Below, one piece after another: positions 16,503 to 25,932 of a stretch of DNA of 64,000 nt. Below the pieces are notes generated by a model, which saw only the letters and a list, made by a program, of their open reading frames with translations, did not search any database and was not told the origin of the DNA. The stretch's first letter is position 1. Each line of letters starts with the position of its first letter. Source of the stretch: Bacillota bacterium (GTDB lineage Bacteria > Bacillota > Clostridia > Christensenellales > UMGS416); NCBI GenBank assembly GCA_023435705.1, contig JAEYRH010000001.1:40977-104976 (forward strand), given 5' to 3'. The translations under genes and the position numbers were made by a program.

Positions 16503-17168
16503 ATGTGGAAGAAGCTTACGGGGCTGGGCATGATTGGCGTCGCGCTCTATGTGCTTCATGTAGTGCTGGGCGGTTTTTTATGGAAAGGATATAACCATCT
16601 GATGCAACCCATCAGCGACCTCACGGCCAGTGGCGCACCAGATAAGGATATGCTCGGGGTCATCACCCTTGTTTACGGGTTGCTTTGTATCATCGCTGTT
16701 TTTGGCTCATTTCGTTACACACGGGGCCATGTGCCTAAAATTGCTTCAGCGGGTCTACTCGTGTTCTTGGCCATGCATTTGGTCTCGATCAGCTACAACT
16801 GGTTTCCGCAAGACCTTCCTGGCGCTGAACCGACGTTTGTAGGCACGATGCATTTGGTTGTTACTTTTCTTATCATTCCGCTGACCATTCTTGCGCCCAT
16901 CCTCATCGGTTTGGGCTTCCGAAAGGTAGACGGGCTGAAGGGGTTCGGGCTTTATTCCATCATAACCGGAATTGTGATCTTTGTGGCTGGGGGCACAACA
17001 TCGATCTTCTATGCACAGAAGCTGGATTATTTTGGCCTGGTTGAACGCATCAATATTGGCACGCTGCAGCTGTGGACGTTCCTGCTTTCTTTGAGACTAT
17101 TCAATAAAAGGCTGGATTTCGGACGGCATGATCTGGCAGTTTCCAATACTGAAAGTGACGCCGGATAG
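16503..17168 (+). CDS. DUF998-type membrane protein
   Basis: 221 residues with six predicted membrane helices spread over the whole length. The N-terminal WKKLTGLGMIGVALYVLH and the extracytoplasmic NHLMQPISDLTASGAPD after the first helix fit DUF998 proteins, whose function is unknown. Ribosome site CAGGAGAG precedes the ATG. Flanked by terminators or gaps, so probably a single-gene unit. Confidence 0.75.
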   Translation: MWKKLTGLGMIGVALYVLHVVLGGFLWKGYNHLMQPISDLTASGAPDKDMLGVITLVYGLLCIIAVFGSFRYTRGHVPKIASAGLLVFLAMHLVSISYNWFPQDLPGAEPTFVGTMHLVVTFLIIPLTILAPILIGLGFRKVDGLKGFGLYSIITGIVIFVAGGTTSIFYAQKLDYFGLVERINIGTLQLWTFLLSLRLFNKRLDFGRHDLAVSNTESDAG

Positions 17169-17406
17169 CAACCCGGTCTACATCACAATCTGAAGGGTGT
17201 TGTTCAACCACAACGATTGAATTGCACGGTTCTGTATTTGAAACATTTACAGATACGTCTGTTCACGTTAATTCTCTTTCTTCCCTTAAGATTTTTCAAA
17301 ATCCGGTATTTTGGCCGCCTCCGAATGAATAATCTTGAAAGAGACGGCCACATGAAGTAATATAGTATCTGATTCTTTGGCGCGGCAATGTATTGGAGGG
17401 ATGGCA

Positions 17407-17754
17407 ATGGCCAATATCACAACGAATTACGGAGTCATCAATATATCCAACGAGGTGATTGCGTCCCTGGTCGGAAGGGCCGCCGAGCAATGCTACGGGA
17501 TTGTGGGCATGTCCGGAAAACGGGCAGCCGACGGCATTGCGGAGTTGCTGAACCGTGAAAACTACGCCAAGGGTGTTCGTGTGTCGTCCAATGGGGAGGA
17601 TGTCCAGATCACGATGTATGTGATTGTGGAGTACGGCACATCGATCAATGTCGTGGCGGAGTCCGCCATCGACATCATCCGCTATAACGTCGAGCAGGAC
17701 ACCGGGCTTCGTGTGAGCAAGGTGAACATCGTCGTTGAAGGCGTGCGCGTGTAG
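17407..17754 (+). CDS. Asp23/Gls24 family protein (YloU-like)
   Basis: 115 residues, alkaline-shock-protein family. Typical features are YGVINISNEVIASLVGRAA at the N-terminus and the envelope-stress-type VIVEYGTSINVVAESAI. The start at 17407 lies 6 bases after GGAGGG; the upstream in-frame ATG at 17401 touches the ribosome site. Followed after 18 bases by the FakA-like kinase, the order found in most Bacillota (yloU-yloV). Precise role unknown. Confidence 0.93.
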   Translation: MANITTNYGVINISNEVIASLVGRAAEQCYGIVGMSGKRAADGIAELLNRENYAKGVRVSSNGEDVQITMYVIVEYGTSINVVAESAIDIIRYNVEQDTGLRVSKVNIVVEGVRV

Positions 17755-17772
17755 AAACGGAGGAGACAGGGT

Positions 17773-19425
17773 TTGGGGTTTGACAGGATTGACGGTGCGC
17801 TGCTGAAGGAAATGATACTAAATGGCGGCGCCATGCTCGAGAGTAATAAAGCGGAGATCAATCAATTGAACGTGTTTCCGGTGCCAGATGGCGACACCGG
17901 CACCAATATGTCTCTGACAATGGCTAACGCTTGCCGCGAAGTGCAGGCCTTGCAGGAGCTCACCTGCCACACAGTGGCTGAGGCGCTGGCCAAGGGTGCG
18001 CTCAAAGGAGCCAGAGGCAACTCCGGCGTGATCCTTTCGCAGTTATTCCGCGGGTTTTCCCGTGGGGTGGACGGTTTGGTCACTCTTGACTCAAAGCAGT
18101 TTTCAGAAGCATTGAAGAGCGGTGTGGAAACCGCCTACAAAGCCGTGATGAAGCCCCGCGAGGGCACAATACTGACTGTCTCCCGCGCGTTTGCTGACGA
18201 AGCGGCAAGGCGGGCTGCCACCGAGTCCGATGTTGCCGCTGTGGCTGAGGCCGCGATGGCTTTCGGCGAGCTCACACTGGCCAAGACACCAGAGATGCTG
18301 GATGTATTGAAAAAAGCCGGCGTGGTGGATGCCGGCGGCAAAGGCTTGCTGGTGATTTATCAGGGCTTCTTGCACTCGCTGCACGGCGGTGGAATGATCA
18401 GCGCAGAGGCCAAACCTGCACCGCAGGCGTCTGCGCCAATGCAGCAGGCCATCGGCATCACTGGCGACGAGGTGATCGAAAAAGGTTACTGCACAGAATT
18501 CCTGATCGAAAACCTGAAGCCTGAGGTGGACACCGTTGCGGTGGATCGCCTGCGTGACAGGCTGGAGCGATTGGGCGATTCTATCGTGTTGGTGCATGAC
18601 GGCGACATGATGAAGGTGCATGTGCACACCGAAACGCCGGACAAGGTGCTCACCTATGCGCTGCAGTTGGGCGAGCTGATGGCGATCAAGATTGAAAATA
18701 TGCGCGAGCAAAACCGCGAGATCCAGAGGGCAAAAGCTGCTGCCGGTCAGAAGCCGCCGGCCCCGCCCAAGGAGCAGGCCATTGTGGCTGTTGCTGCCGG
18801 ACAGGGCATCAAAGGCATCTTCCATGACATTATGGTGGAAGGATTTGTGGAGGGCGGCCAGACAATGAACCCAAGCGCGGAGGATATTGCCACTGCCATC
18901 CGTGATGTGAATGCCAAGAGTGTCATTGTGTTGCCCAACAACAGCAACATCATTCTGGCAGCCCGCCAGGCGGCGGAGCTGGTGGAATGCACGGTGCATG
19001 TGATTCCCACAAAGACCGTGCCGCAGGGCATCTCTGCGGCGCTGGCATATAACCCTGAAGCTTCTGCCGAGGAGAACGCTGAAAACATGGCAGCTGCCAT
19101 TGGCTCGGTGAAGTCGGGCATGGTTACATATTCGGTGCGCGATTCGCAGATCGATGGGTTTGACATCAGGAAGGGCAACATCCTTGGAATCGGAGACAAG
19201 GGCATTAAGAGCGTGGGTGAGACAGTGCCCGATGTGACGGTAGACCTGATCAGAAGTATGGTTGATGATAATGCCTGCATGATCTCGTTCTATTGGGGCA
19301 GTGATGTGAAGAAGGAAGACGCGATCGCCTTGCGCGACCGGGTGCGCCGCGAAATCCCCAGTTGCGACGCGGAAGCCTATGAAGGCGGTCAACCGATCTA
19401 TTATTATCTGGTGTCTGTGGAATAA
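17773..19425 (+). CDS. fakA: DAK/FakA-like fatty-acid kinase (YloV)
   Basis: 550 residues: an N-terminal DhaL-type nucleotide-binding domain (1-200) with NVFPVPDGDTGTNM, a middle domain and a C-terminal DegV-like region. The family phosphorylates fatty acids bound to FakB proteins so that exogenous acyl chains can enter phospholipid synthesis. No fakB (degV) gene is in the window. The start is TTG at 17773, supported by GGAGGAGA upstream and the short distance to the Asp23 gene. A good terminator follows. Confidence 0.92.
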   Translation: MGFDRIDGALLKEMILNGGAMLESNKAEINQLNVFPVPDGDTGTNMSLTMANACREVQALQELTCHTVAEALAKGALKGARGNSGVILSQLFRGFSRGVDGLVTLDSKQFSEALKSGVETAYKAVMKPREGTILTVSRAFADEAARRAATESDVAAVAEAAMAFGELTLAKTPEMLDVLKKAGVVDAGGKGLLVIYQGFLHSLHGGGMISAEAKPAPQASAPMQQAIGITGDEVIEKGYCTEFLIENLKPEVDTVAVDRLRDRLERLGDSIVLVHDGDMMKVHVHTETPDKVLTYALQLGELMAIKIENMREQNREIQRAKAAAGQKPPAPPKEQAIVAVAAGQGIKGIFHDIMVEGFVEGGQTMNPSAEDIATAIRDVNAKSVIVLPNNSNIILAARQAAELVECTVHVIPTKTVPQGISAALAYNPEASAEENAENMAAAIGSVKSGMVTYSVRDSQIDGFDIRKGNILGIGDKGIKSVGETVPDVTVDLIRSMVDDNACMISFYWGSDVKKEDAIALRDRVRREIPSCDAEAYEGGQPIYYYLVSVE

Positions 19426-19458
19426 TCACATTCATTTGGTCAATATCAGGAAAGCAGA

Positions 19459-19486
19459 AGGATGCCCGAGATAGGGCATCCTTTTT
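19459..19486 (+). terminator. Terminator of the Asp23-fakA operon
   Basis: AGGATGCCC (19459-19467) pairs with GGGCATCCT (19474-19482), followed by TTTT. The stem is almost the same as the terminator at 20427. Confidence 0.9.
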
Positions 19487-19668
19487 GAGTTGGCAAATGT
19501 TGATTTTGAACGTCTGATCAAACCTGTTGCAAAATCTTTACAACTATTACACCGTTTATCAATATTCGTGTTTTATTATTGCAGGAACAATAATGTATTT
19601 CATGGAATGAATATAGGACAATCTATATTCTGTACACCATGGATAAGAGAGCCACAGGAGGAATAGAA

Positions 19669-20409
19669 ATGCCCAAGTATTTGATCATGGTTTTGGCTGT
19701 TTTGCTGCTCGCTTCGCTTTGCGGTTGTGATGAAAGTCCGGCTTCCGGCGGCGGCCAAACTGAGCCGGTGCATACCCTTGAGATCATCACAGACAACCCC
19801 AGTTCAACTGTGATGAAAACACCTGATGATACTGCGACCGCATCGCCGGGCATAACCCAACCGGATGATACCGCATCCGTTCAGCCGGAAAACACTGCGA
19901 AAACTGAGACTCCGGAGACGGGCACACCGGATCCCACGAAAACACCAAAGCCTACGGCCACTCCGTCTGGCGGGGGCAGCCTGACCGTCGAGCCAGTGAT
20001 CGGCAAGGCAGATGTGGATGACCATTTGACGCTGCGGAAGTCAGCATCCTCCACGTCCCAAAGTCTGGCCGAGATCCCGAAAGACGGAGAGTTCACCGTG
20101 CTGATGGTGGAAACAGGCAAGAAATGGCTGAAGGTGAAATATGAGGAGCAGACGGGTTATGTGCAGGCCAAGTATGTAACGGTTGGCAGTGATGATGGTG
20201 ACCGCGTCTGCACCGTGTTTTGCAACTCCGTACTGAACGTACGGAAAGGGGCGGGCACGAAGTATGATGTCATTGGCTCGGTTTCGTATGGCACAAACCT
20301 CATTGTGAAGTCCAAGAAAACCGTGAGTGGGAAAACCTGGTATGAGGTAGAAATCGGGTCTTCCACAGGGTATGTGATTTCCACATACTGCCGCATCGCG
20401 GAGGACTGA
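19669..20409 (+). CDS. Lipoprotein with two SH3-like domains
   Basis: 246 residues. Signal peptide with lipobox LCGC (acylated Cys about 20), then a Thr/Pro-rich linker to about residue 115, then two bacterial SH3 (SH3b) repeats: one around LTLRKSASSTSQSLAEIP, the second around LNVRKGAGTKYDVIGSV. Such domains bind peptidoglycan, so the protein is probably a wall-associated, membrane-anchored binder. Start at 19669 follows CAGGAGGAA. No catalytic domain seen. Single gene between two terminators. Confidence 0.85.
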   Translation: MPKYLIMVLAVLLLASLCGCDESPASGGGQTEPVHTLEIITDNPSSTVMKTPDDTATASPGITQPDDTASVQPENTAKTETPETGTPDPTKTPKPTATPSGGGSLTVEPVIGKADVDDHLTLRKSASSTSQSLAEIPKDGEFTVLMVETGKKWLKVKYEEQTGYVQAKYVTVGSDDGDRVCTVFCNSVLNVRKGAGTKYDVIGSVSYGTNLIVKSKKTVSGKTWYEVEIGSSTGYVISTYCRIAED

Positions 20410-20426
20410 TCAACAACGATGCTAGA

Positions 20427-20456
20427 AAGGATGCCCGAACAGCGGCATCCTTTTTT
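20427..20456 (+). terminator. Terminator of the SH3 lipoprotein gene
   Basis: AAGGATGCC (20427-20435) pairs with GGCATCCTT (20444-20452), then TTTT. Confidence 0.85.
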
Positions 20457-20484
20457 CATATAGTATTACGGTCAGCCCTGCCTT

Positions 20485-21384
20485 TCAGCAGATCGGTTTG
20501 ACGCCGGTGATGGCCATTATGGTGCTGGTGGCGATGTCCCAGAGCTTTTCGCCCCGTTCATACAACACTACTCGGCGGTCATACCGCCTGTTGATCAGAG
20601 AAAGCAGGCGGTCCCGCTCGTCATCTGTCAAGGCGGCGGGAGCGCGCCGAAGTGCCTTTTCCACTGAGGCCAGAGCGCCCAGGCGGTTGTCGTTGATCTG
20701 GCGCAGGGCAAGCTCCCGGGGGCAGCTTGCATTATCAGGCGCATAATTGGTCACGGAGAAGAAATCCACATTTACACTGGCAAACCCAACCTGTACCAGC
20801 GCCATCGGGAACTCAGACTCTGTCTTCTTCTCATATTGAGCAACACCGTTTTGCTTGTCCAGATCTCGGGAGGGCTCCCATGCTTTCCCAAGAAGTGCCA
20901 CTTCTTCAGGGTCTTCCGGTAACCAGTTTTCCGGGTTCACGTTCAGTTTGGTGCGCACTGAAAGCACGGAGATCACGCCTCCGGGCTTCAATACCCGAAG
21001 CTGCTCTCGCAGAAAGCTTCCTGTTTCCACGTGCTCGATCACGGTGTGTGACGTAGCGGCGTCGAATGTGTTGTCAGCAAATGGAAGAGCCAGCGCATCG
21101 CCCTGCACAAAGGAGCAGTCCAGATCCAGTTCTTCGGTTTTTCTTCGCGCAAAGGCGATGTGGCCGCCATCACGATCCAGGCCGGTCACGGTGCAGCGGG
21201 GCAGGGCGGTCTTGATCCGATGACAGAAGATGCCGCCACCGCACCCCACCTCCAACACGGCCATGCCATCGGTAAGTTTCATTGCCGCAAGCCACAGGCC
21301 GCTGTTGTCCTCCCGGAAGCGGAGGGCCCGGTTTGAATAGAGTTCTTCGGATGTCTGAACATACTCTGACCAGAAACGATCCAT
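20485..21384 (-). CDS. Class I SAM-dependent methyltransferase
   Basis: 299 residues. Rossmann motif I is VLEVGCGGGIFCHRI, with the acidic loop GLDRDGGHI after it and the post-motif VQGDALALPFADNTFDAATSHTVIEHV typical of Methyltransf_11 enzymes. The substrate cannot be read from sequence. The ATG at 21384 follows AAAGGAG; a longer reading has no ribosome site. It lies 20 bases downstream of the GNAT gene, so the two probably share a transcript. Confidence 0.88.
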   Translation of the reverse strand: MDRFWSEYVQTSEELYSNRALRFREDNSGLWLAAMKLTDGMAVLEVGCGGGIFCHRIKTALPRCTVTGLDRDGGHIAFARRKTEELDLDCSFVQGDALALPFADNTFDAATSHTVIEHVETGSFLREQLRVLKPGGVISVLSVRTKLNVNPENWLPEDPEEVALLGKAWEPSRDLDKQNGVAQYEKKTESEFPMALVQVGFASVNVDFFSVTNYAPDNASCPRELALRQINDNRLGALASVEKALRRAPAALTDDERDRLLSLINRRYDRRVVLYERGEKLWDIATSTIMAITGVKPIC

Positions 21385-21404
21385 GGGTCGCTCCTTTCTG
21401 CCGC

Positions 21405-21908
21405 TTAGCGGCACTCTATCCAGATATAGTGCTTTTCCTCCGTCACCTTTTCGATCACACCGCCGCAGGTCAGAGCGACCTTGAGTGAGGGCGTGTTATA
21501 GTTTCGGATCGTCAGCAGGATCTTGCCAATCCCAAGCTTTTTTGCCTCCGCCAGCAGTTGTTTCAGCTGCGCCTTGCCATACCCCATGCCACGGCTATCC
21601 GGCCGAATCGCGTAACCAATGTGGCCGCCGTCTGCGAGAAGCTTTTCAGTCAGTCGGTGCCGCACCTTGCCCACACCCACCGGGCGGCCATCCGCGTATA
21701 GCCAGTAGGTGCTTTGCGGCACCATCCAGTCCTCCAGGCCCTCTCCCCGTGCAACTTCGGCTGCCCGCGCAAGCCACTGGATGTACTCAGCGGGTGTCAG
21801 CCCATTGGCACCGTTCATAAACCCGTTCTCGTCCTTGGGGATCTCTTGCAACATTTCGTACACGTCCATGCCGTCGTTGGCGGTAAGAGCCCTTAACTCC
21901 AGATCCAT
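21405..21908 (-). CDS. GNAT family N-acetyltransferase
   Basis: 167 residues. The acetyl-CoA loop is RPDSRGMGYGKAQLKQLL, followed by LTIRNYNTPSLKVALTCGG, the usual C-terminal strand-helix of the fold; the N-terminal part has an extended region including YWLYADGRPVGVGKVRHRL. Start at 21908 (ATG) lies 7 bases after GGGAGG; an in-frame GTG at 21923 sits before the ribosome site. First gene of a two-gene unit with the methyltransferase. Substrate unknown. Confidence 0.86.
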   Translation of the reverse strand: MDLELRALTANDGMDVYEMLQEIPKDENGFMNGANGLTPAEYIQWLARAAEVARGEGLEDWMVPQSTYWLYADGRPVGVGKVRHRLTEKLLADGGHIGYAIRPDSRGMGYGKAQLKQLLAEAKKLGIGKILLTIRNYNTPSLKVALTCGGVIEKVTEEKHYIWIECR

Positions 21909-22055
21909 CCATACACCTCCCACGGTGAGTGCCTTATTCTAGCAGACACGTATGGATATGGCAATACTTGATTATGGTCAATTGCACTGTGTGTTCACAT
22001 TTTATTCATGATTCAGATTGCCAGCACAGCACCCCTCTATGTTACATCGCCTGAA

Positions 22056-22066
22056 TATGGTATAAT
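22056..22066 (+). promoter_or_regulatory. Promoter of the DUF1934-UPF0173 operon
   Basis: ATATGG-TATAAT has a perfect -10 (22061-22066) with an extended TG element. No good -35 at the standard distance. The coding start at 22096 is 30 bases downstream. Confidence 0.65.
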
Positions 22067-22095
22067 TCCTTTAATTGGATCAAGGAGCCCATACT

Positions 22096-22530
22096 GTGCC
22101 TGAAAAGAATGTAATGCTTAGCATCGTCGCAGAGCAAACTGTGCCCAGCGGCGACACGAACCGGATGGAAATGATGACCGAAGGGCGACGATACCAATCA
22201 GACGGCGCCTTTTGCCTGGAGTATGAGGAGAGCGAGACCAGCGGCCTCGGGAAATCAGTTACGCTGCTGATGGTGTCAGACCGGATTGTTTCATTGATCC
22301 GCCGGGGCTTCACGACCACACACATGGTGTTCAGCGAAGGAAAGAAAAGCTACAACGTCTACAAAACGCCTGCAGGGTCCATGGAGATGGCAATCCTGCC
22401 CACTTCAATGGAAATCGAGTTGGGTGATGACGCGGGCGAAGTCACGCTGGAGTATGAGCTTGAGATCGGCGGGCAATACACAGGGTCCAACATGATATCC
22501 ATTAGTTATAAGGCCAAGCGGCCATCCTAA
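22096..22530 (+). CDS. DUF1934 domain protein (YwiB-like)
   Basis: 144 residues, predicted lipocalin-like beta-barrel; DUF1934 proteins often lie beside argS in Bacillota, but here argS is 38 kb away. Seen: SDGAFCLEYEESETSGLGKS and the closing GEVTLEYELEIGGQYTGSNMISI. The start is GTG at 22096, 8 bases after AAGGAG; a TTG further up (22075) lacks a ribosome site. No catalytic residues known. Followed after 21 bases by the UPF0173 hydrolase. Confidence 0.85.
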   Translation: MPEKNVMLSIVAEQTVPSGDTNRMEMMTEGRRYQSDGAFCLEYEESETSGLGKSVTLLMVSDRIVSLIRRGFTTTHMVFSEGKKSYNVYKTPAGSMEMAILPTSMEIELGDDAGEVTLEYELEIGGQYTGSNMISISYKAKRPS

Positions 22531-22551
22531 GAAGGCGCAGGAGGATTTTGA

Positions 22552-23187
22552 ATGAAAATTACATGGTTCGGACAGGCTTGTTTTGAGCTGGTGACATCCG
22601 ATGGAACTGTGATCATTTGCGATCCTTATCACCCCAATGTCGGGTATCCGGCCCACCCCCGGCCAGCCGATGTGGTCACGGTCAGTCATGAACACTTCGA
22701 CCATAACTTCACAGGATGGGTTGAGGGCAGCCCGGCAATCATCCGGGGCGTGGGCAGCAATGAGGTGAAAGGTGTGCGCCTGACCGGCTTGCCCAGTTTT
22801 CACGATAATGAACAAGGCGCGAAGCGGGGCCCCAACACGATCTTCGTCCTGGAGACGGAAGGGCTGAGGGTTTGCCATTTGGGCGACTTGGGAGACGCTC
22901 CTTCCGAGGATGTGTTTGCAGCCATCGGAAGGCCTGATGTGCTGATGATCCCAGTGGGTGGATTCTACACGATTGACTCTGTGCAGGCTGCGCAAATAAC
23001 AAAAAGGATTGGAGCCAGGCTCACGATCCCGATGCACTTTGCGACAGGCGTGAAAGAAGTGCCGGTCGTCACAGTGGATGGCTTCGCTGCGCTCACCGGC
23101 GCGATGCGGCAGGCAGGCAGCTCCATTGATGTGGATCAAGATTACTCCGGCTCCGCTGTTGTGGTGCTGGATTATTTGAGGGAATAG
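22552..23187 (+). CDS. UPF0173-type metallo-beta-lactamase-fold hydrolase
   Basis: 211 residues with the fold's metal motif HEHFDH (about residues 45-50), the GDLGD strand carrying another ligand, and a late His in TIPMHF. Resembles UPF0173 (YtkL-like) predicted metal-dependent hydrolases of unknown substrate. The ATG follows AGGAGG. The histidine kinase gene starts 3 bases after its stop, so the hydrolase and the two-component genes may be co-transcribed. Confidence 0.9.
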   Translation: MKITWFGQACFELVTSDGTVIICDPYHPNVGYPAHPRPADVVTVSHEHFDHNFTGWVEGSPAIIRGVGSNEVKGVRLTGLPSFHDNEQGAKRGPNTIFVLETEGLRVCHLGDLGDAPSEDVFAAIGRPDVLMIPVGGFYTIDSVQAAQITKRIGARLTIPMHFATGVKEVPVVTVDGFAALTGAMRQAGSSIDVDQDYSGSAVVVLDYLRE

Positions 23188-23190
23188 CCA

Positions 23191-24087
23191 GTGGGTAAAG
23201 CGGAGAATAAAAAAACCCCGCAGCGGCATTTGAACATCCGGCGGGCAATCATCGTGGTTGCCACAGTGGAATGGGTGCAGATACTCCTTGTGCTCACCCT
23301 GGCATTGATGTATTTTACCGGCAACACTGTGCCTTCAACGGTGTTGCTGCTGCTGTTGATCTGCTTCATCCTGGCGGAGAATTTCACGATGATGCGCCGT
23401 GGGCTGCAGTTCCTGCATGCGGAGCGGGAAATGGCTGAGGTGGAGGCCACGCTGGAGAGCGCCACCGATCTCAACCGCAAACTGCGCACCCAGCGGCACG
23501 ACTTTATGAACCATTTGCAAGTGGTCTATGGCCTGATGGAGCTGGGTGACTATAAGGAAGCCTGCTCCTATATCGAGCGGGTCTATAAGGATATTCAAAA
23601 TGTGTCCAAACTAATGCGCACCGACAATGCCGCCGTAAACGCTCTGCTGGCTGCCAAAGCCGAGGCGGCTCTATCGCGGGGTGTGGAGGTGGAGTATGAC
23701 ATCCGGTCCCGCGCGACGGGGCTTGTGATGGAGCCATGGGAGCTCTGCGGTGTAATGGGAAACATCATCGACAACGCCTTTGACGCTCTGGAAGGCACGG
23801 AGCATGCCAAGATCCGCATCCAGTTGTGGGAAGAACTGGGCGGCTTCAATTTCGCCGTGGAAAACAACGGGCCGCAGATTCCCGACAACATCGCCGAGCA
23901 GATTTTCAACCCCGGTTTTTCTACCAAGGGAGACAAAGGGCAGGGCCTGGGTCTGCACATTGTGCGCGAAACGCTGGAAAACTGCGGCGGCGCCATTGCC
24001 GTTTGTCAGAACGGTGAGTGGACCCGGTTTACCGGCTCCATCCCAAAGATCAACGAGATCAGGGGGCTGAACGAATGCGCCAACTAA
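23191..24087 (+). CDS. SpoOB/AgrC-like sensor histidine kinase
   Basis: 298 residues. Two membrane helices (about 14-36 and 45-65) with almost no outside loop, a coiled-coil linker, then the dimerisation/phospho-acceptor region with QRHDFMNHLQ (His about 105) and a HATPase domain: N-box MGNIIDNAFDAL, G1 ENNGP, G2 GLGLHIV. The His-box is of the SpoOB/AgrC type, and such kinases pair with LytTR regulators, as here. GTG start with GAGGGA upstream. The regulator gene overlaps by 13 bases. Confidence 0.9.
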   Translation: MGKAENKKTPQRHLNIRRAIIVVATVEWVQILLVLTLALMYFTGNTVPSTVLLLLLICFILAENFTMMRRGLQFLHAEREMAEVEATLESATDLNRKLRTQRHDFMNHLQVVYGLMELGDYKEACSYIERVYKDIQNVSKLMRTDNAAVNALLAAKAEAALSRGVEVEYDIRSRATGLVMEPWELCGVMGNIIDNAFDALEGTEHAKIRIQLWEELGGFNFAVENNGPQIPDNIAEQIFNPGFSTKGDKGQGLGLHIVRETLENCGGAIAVCQNGEWTRFTGSIPKINEIRGLNECAN

Positions 24088-24827
24088 AGGTTCTCGTGGC
24101 CGACGATGATGACGGGATGCGACTTGTCATCAAGCGCCTGATCGAAAAGACCGAGGGCTTTGAGCTCAGCGGCGAAGCAACAAACGGACGGGACGCGCTG
24201 GCGATATTTGAGCGTGAGCGGCCGCAGGTCGTCTTTCTGGATGTGGAAATGCCGGAGATGGATGGTGTGGAGTGCGCCCGTCAAATCTTTGACACAGATC
24301 CCAGGGTTACGATCCTCTTCGCCACGGCCCATGAGCATTACATGAAGGAAGCTTTTGAAGTATACGCTTTCGATTACCTGGTCAAACCGTTCAAGGTTGA
24401 GCGCGTCAGGGAAACATTGGCCAAGGTGCTGGCCCGATCCATGCAGCGCGACTCTGCGGTGCGTAAGTACGGGGATGTGTCGCCACGGGGCATCCGCAAG
24501 CTCATGGTGCGCCATAAGGACGGCATCAGCCTGATCGATTCCGACGAAATCGTGCTGATCCAGCGCGAGGAGCGCAGCACTGTGATCTTTACGGCCAGCG
24601 GTGGGAGGATTGCCACCAGCGAGACGCTTTCGGAGCTGCATGACCGGTTGGACAAGAATTTGTTTATCCGCAGCCACAAATCGTATATAATAAACCTCTC
24701 GATGGTTTATGAGGTGTATCCCTACGGCCGCTGGACCTATATAGCCAAGCTCCGCAACACCGACCTGGATGCCCTGATCACCCACGATCGGTTTGAGGAG
24801 ATAGAGAAGCTTTTGTCCACAATGTAG
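24075..24827 (+). CDS. LytTR family response regulator
   Basis: 250 residues. Receiver domain with the acidic cluster DDDD near 8-11, phospho-Asp in VVFLDVEMPEMDG (about 55), Thr/Ala switch in LFATAH and Lys in DYLVKPF. C-terminal LytTR DNA-binding domain with IDSDEIVLIQREERSTVIF and FIRSHKSYIINLSMV. The ATG at 24075 lies inside the end of the kinase gene, so translation is coupled. Target genes cannot be deduced, though LytTR regulators often control surface or peptide functions. Confidence 0.93.
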   Translation: MRQLKVLVADDDDGMRLVIKRLIEKTEGFELSGEATNGRDALAIFERERPQVVFLDVEMPEMDGVECARQIFDTDPRVTILFATAHEHYMKEAFEVYAFDYLVKPFKVERVRETLAKVLARSMQRDSAVRKYGDVSPRGIRKLMVRHKDGISLIDSDEIVLIQREERSTVIFTASGGRIATSETLSELHDRLDKNLFIRSHKSYIINLSMVYEVYPYGRWTYIAKLRNTDLDALITHDRFEEIEKLLSTM

Positions 24828-24895
24828 CGGAAAATGATATAGCATAGAGGTCGGCGGGGCGCGCTCCGCCGATTGTGCGTGTAAAGAGGCAGGAT

Positions 24896-25924
24896 TTGAC
24901 TGAGGTATTAAAAGCAAGTGACGAGAGTATTGGCCGGGCGGCGGAGTTGCTGCGCGGCGGGGCTGTTGTCGCTTTCCCCACTGAAACAGTATATGGACTT
25001 GGCGCCAACGGTCTGGACACCCGCTCGGTGGAGCTCATCTATGAAGCCAAAGGCAGGCCCAAGGATAACCCGTTCATTCTGCACATCGCGGAGCAGCAGG
25101 AGATTGGATCTCTTGTGTCTCGCATCCCGGTTAAGGCCAGGCAGCTGATGGATGCTTTTTGGCCGGGGCCGCTTACGGTCATTCTCCCTTCAACAGATGC
25201 GGTGCCTAAGGCCGCTCGCGCCGGTTTGCCCACGGTGGCTGTTCGTTGCCCGGCAAACCTCTGGGCCAGAAAGCTTATCAAGCGGTGTGGGTTTCCATTG
25301 GCTGCTCCCAGCGCAAACCTGAGCGGCCGCCCAAGCCCCACCACAGCTGCGGCTGTACTGGAGGATATGAATGGGCGTATCCCGTTGATCCTGGATGGGG
25401 GGGCCTGTGAAGTTGGGCTGGAATCCACTGTGGTCACGTTAGCCGGAGAAGCCCCCAGGCTTCTGCGGCCCGGCGGTGTCACACTGGAGCAGTTGGAAGC
25501 TGCAATTGGCCCCATCGAGGTGGATCGGGCTGTGCTTGGTAAACTTGAGGAAAATGATGTGGCGCTGTCGCCTGGAATGAAATACCGCCACTATGCGCCC
25601 AACGCTGCGCTCACGGTGGTGGGTGGCGATGCGTCCGCAGAGCGCATCTGCTGGCTTTACGATCAGGCATTGATAACTGGCCGCAACCCTGCCATTCTGG
25701 TTTGCGCGGGTTGTGAGGGCGGGTTCTCTGGCCGGGTGGTATATACGTTGGGGGTAGAGGGAAACGCTGAAAGTATGGGTGCTGCGTTGTTTGAGGCGCT
25801 GCGCCGTGTTGACGCTGACGGCAGGACAGATGTGTTCGCCGAGGCCATTGAGCCCAGAGGCATTGGTCTGGCAGTGATGAACAGGCTTCTACGGGCAGCG
25901 GGATTCCATTATATTCAGGCATGA
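24896..25924 (+). CDS. ywlC: L-threonylcarbamoyladenylate synthase (Sua5/YwlC type)
   Basis: Makes threonylcarbamoyl-AMP for the t6A modification of ANN-decoding tRNAs. The YrdC domain shows FPTETVYGLGANG, YEAKGRPKDNPFILHI and the AAPSANLSGRPSPT signature; the C-terminal part from about residue 220 is the Sua5 domain. Near 342 residues, so the long Sua5 form. The start is probably TTG at 24896, 6 bases after AAGAGG; GTG at 24875 is an alternative. Eight bases ahead of the arginine-phosphatase gene, the order ywlC-ywlE also seen in Bacillus. Confidence 0.93.
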   Translation: MTEVLKASDESIGRAAELLRGGAVVAFPTETVYGLGANGLDTRSVELIYEAKGRPKDNPFILHIAEQQEIGSLVSRIPVKARQLMDAFWPGPLTVILPSTDAVPKAARAGLPTVAVRCPANLWARKLIKRCGFPLAAPSANLSGRPSPTTAAAVLEDMNGRIPLILDGGACEVGLESTVVTLAGEAPRLLRPGGVTLEQLEAAIGPIEVDRAVLGKLEENDVALSPGMKYRHYAPNAALTVVGGDASAERICWLYDQALITGRNPAILVCAGCEGGFSGRVVYTLGVEGNAESMGAALFEALRRVDADGRTDVFAEAIEPRGIGLAVMNRLLRAAGFHYIQA

Positions 25925-25932
25925 GGTGAAGG

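Noticed and set aside
18103..19392. 429-codon open frame antisense to the FakA-like gene
   Set aside because: Shadow frame without motif or ribosome site; fakA itself is certain.
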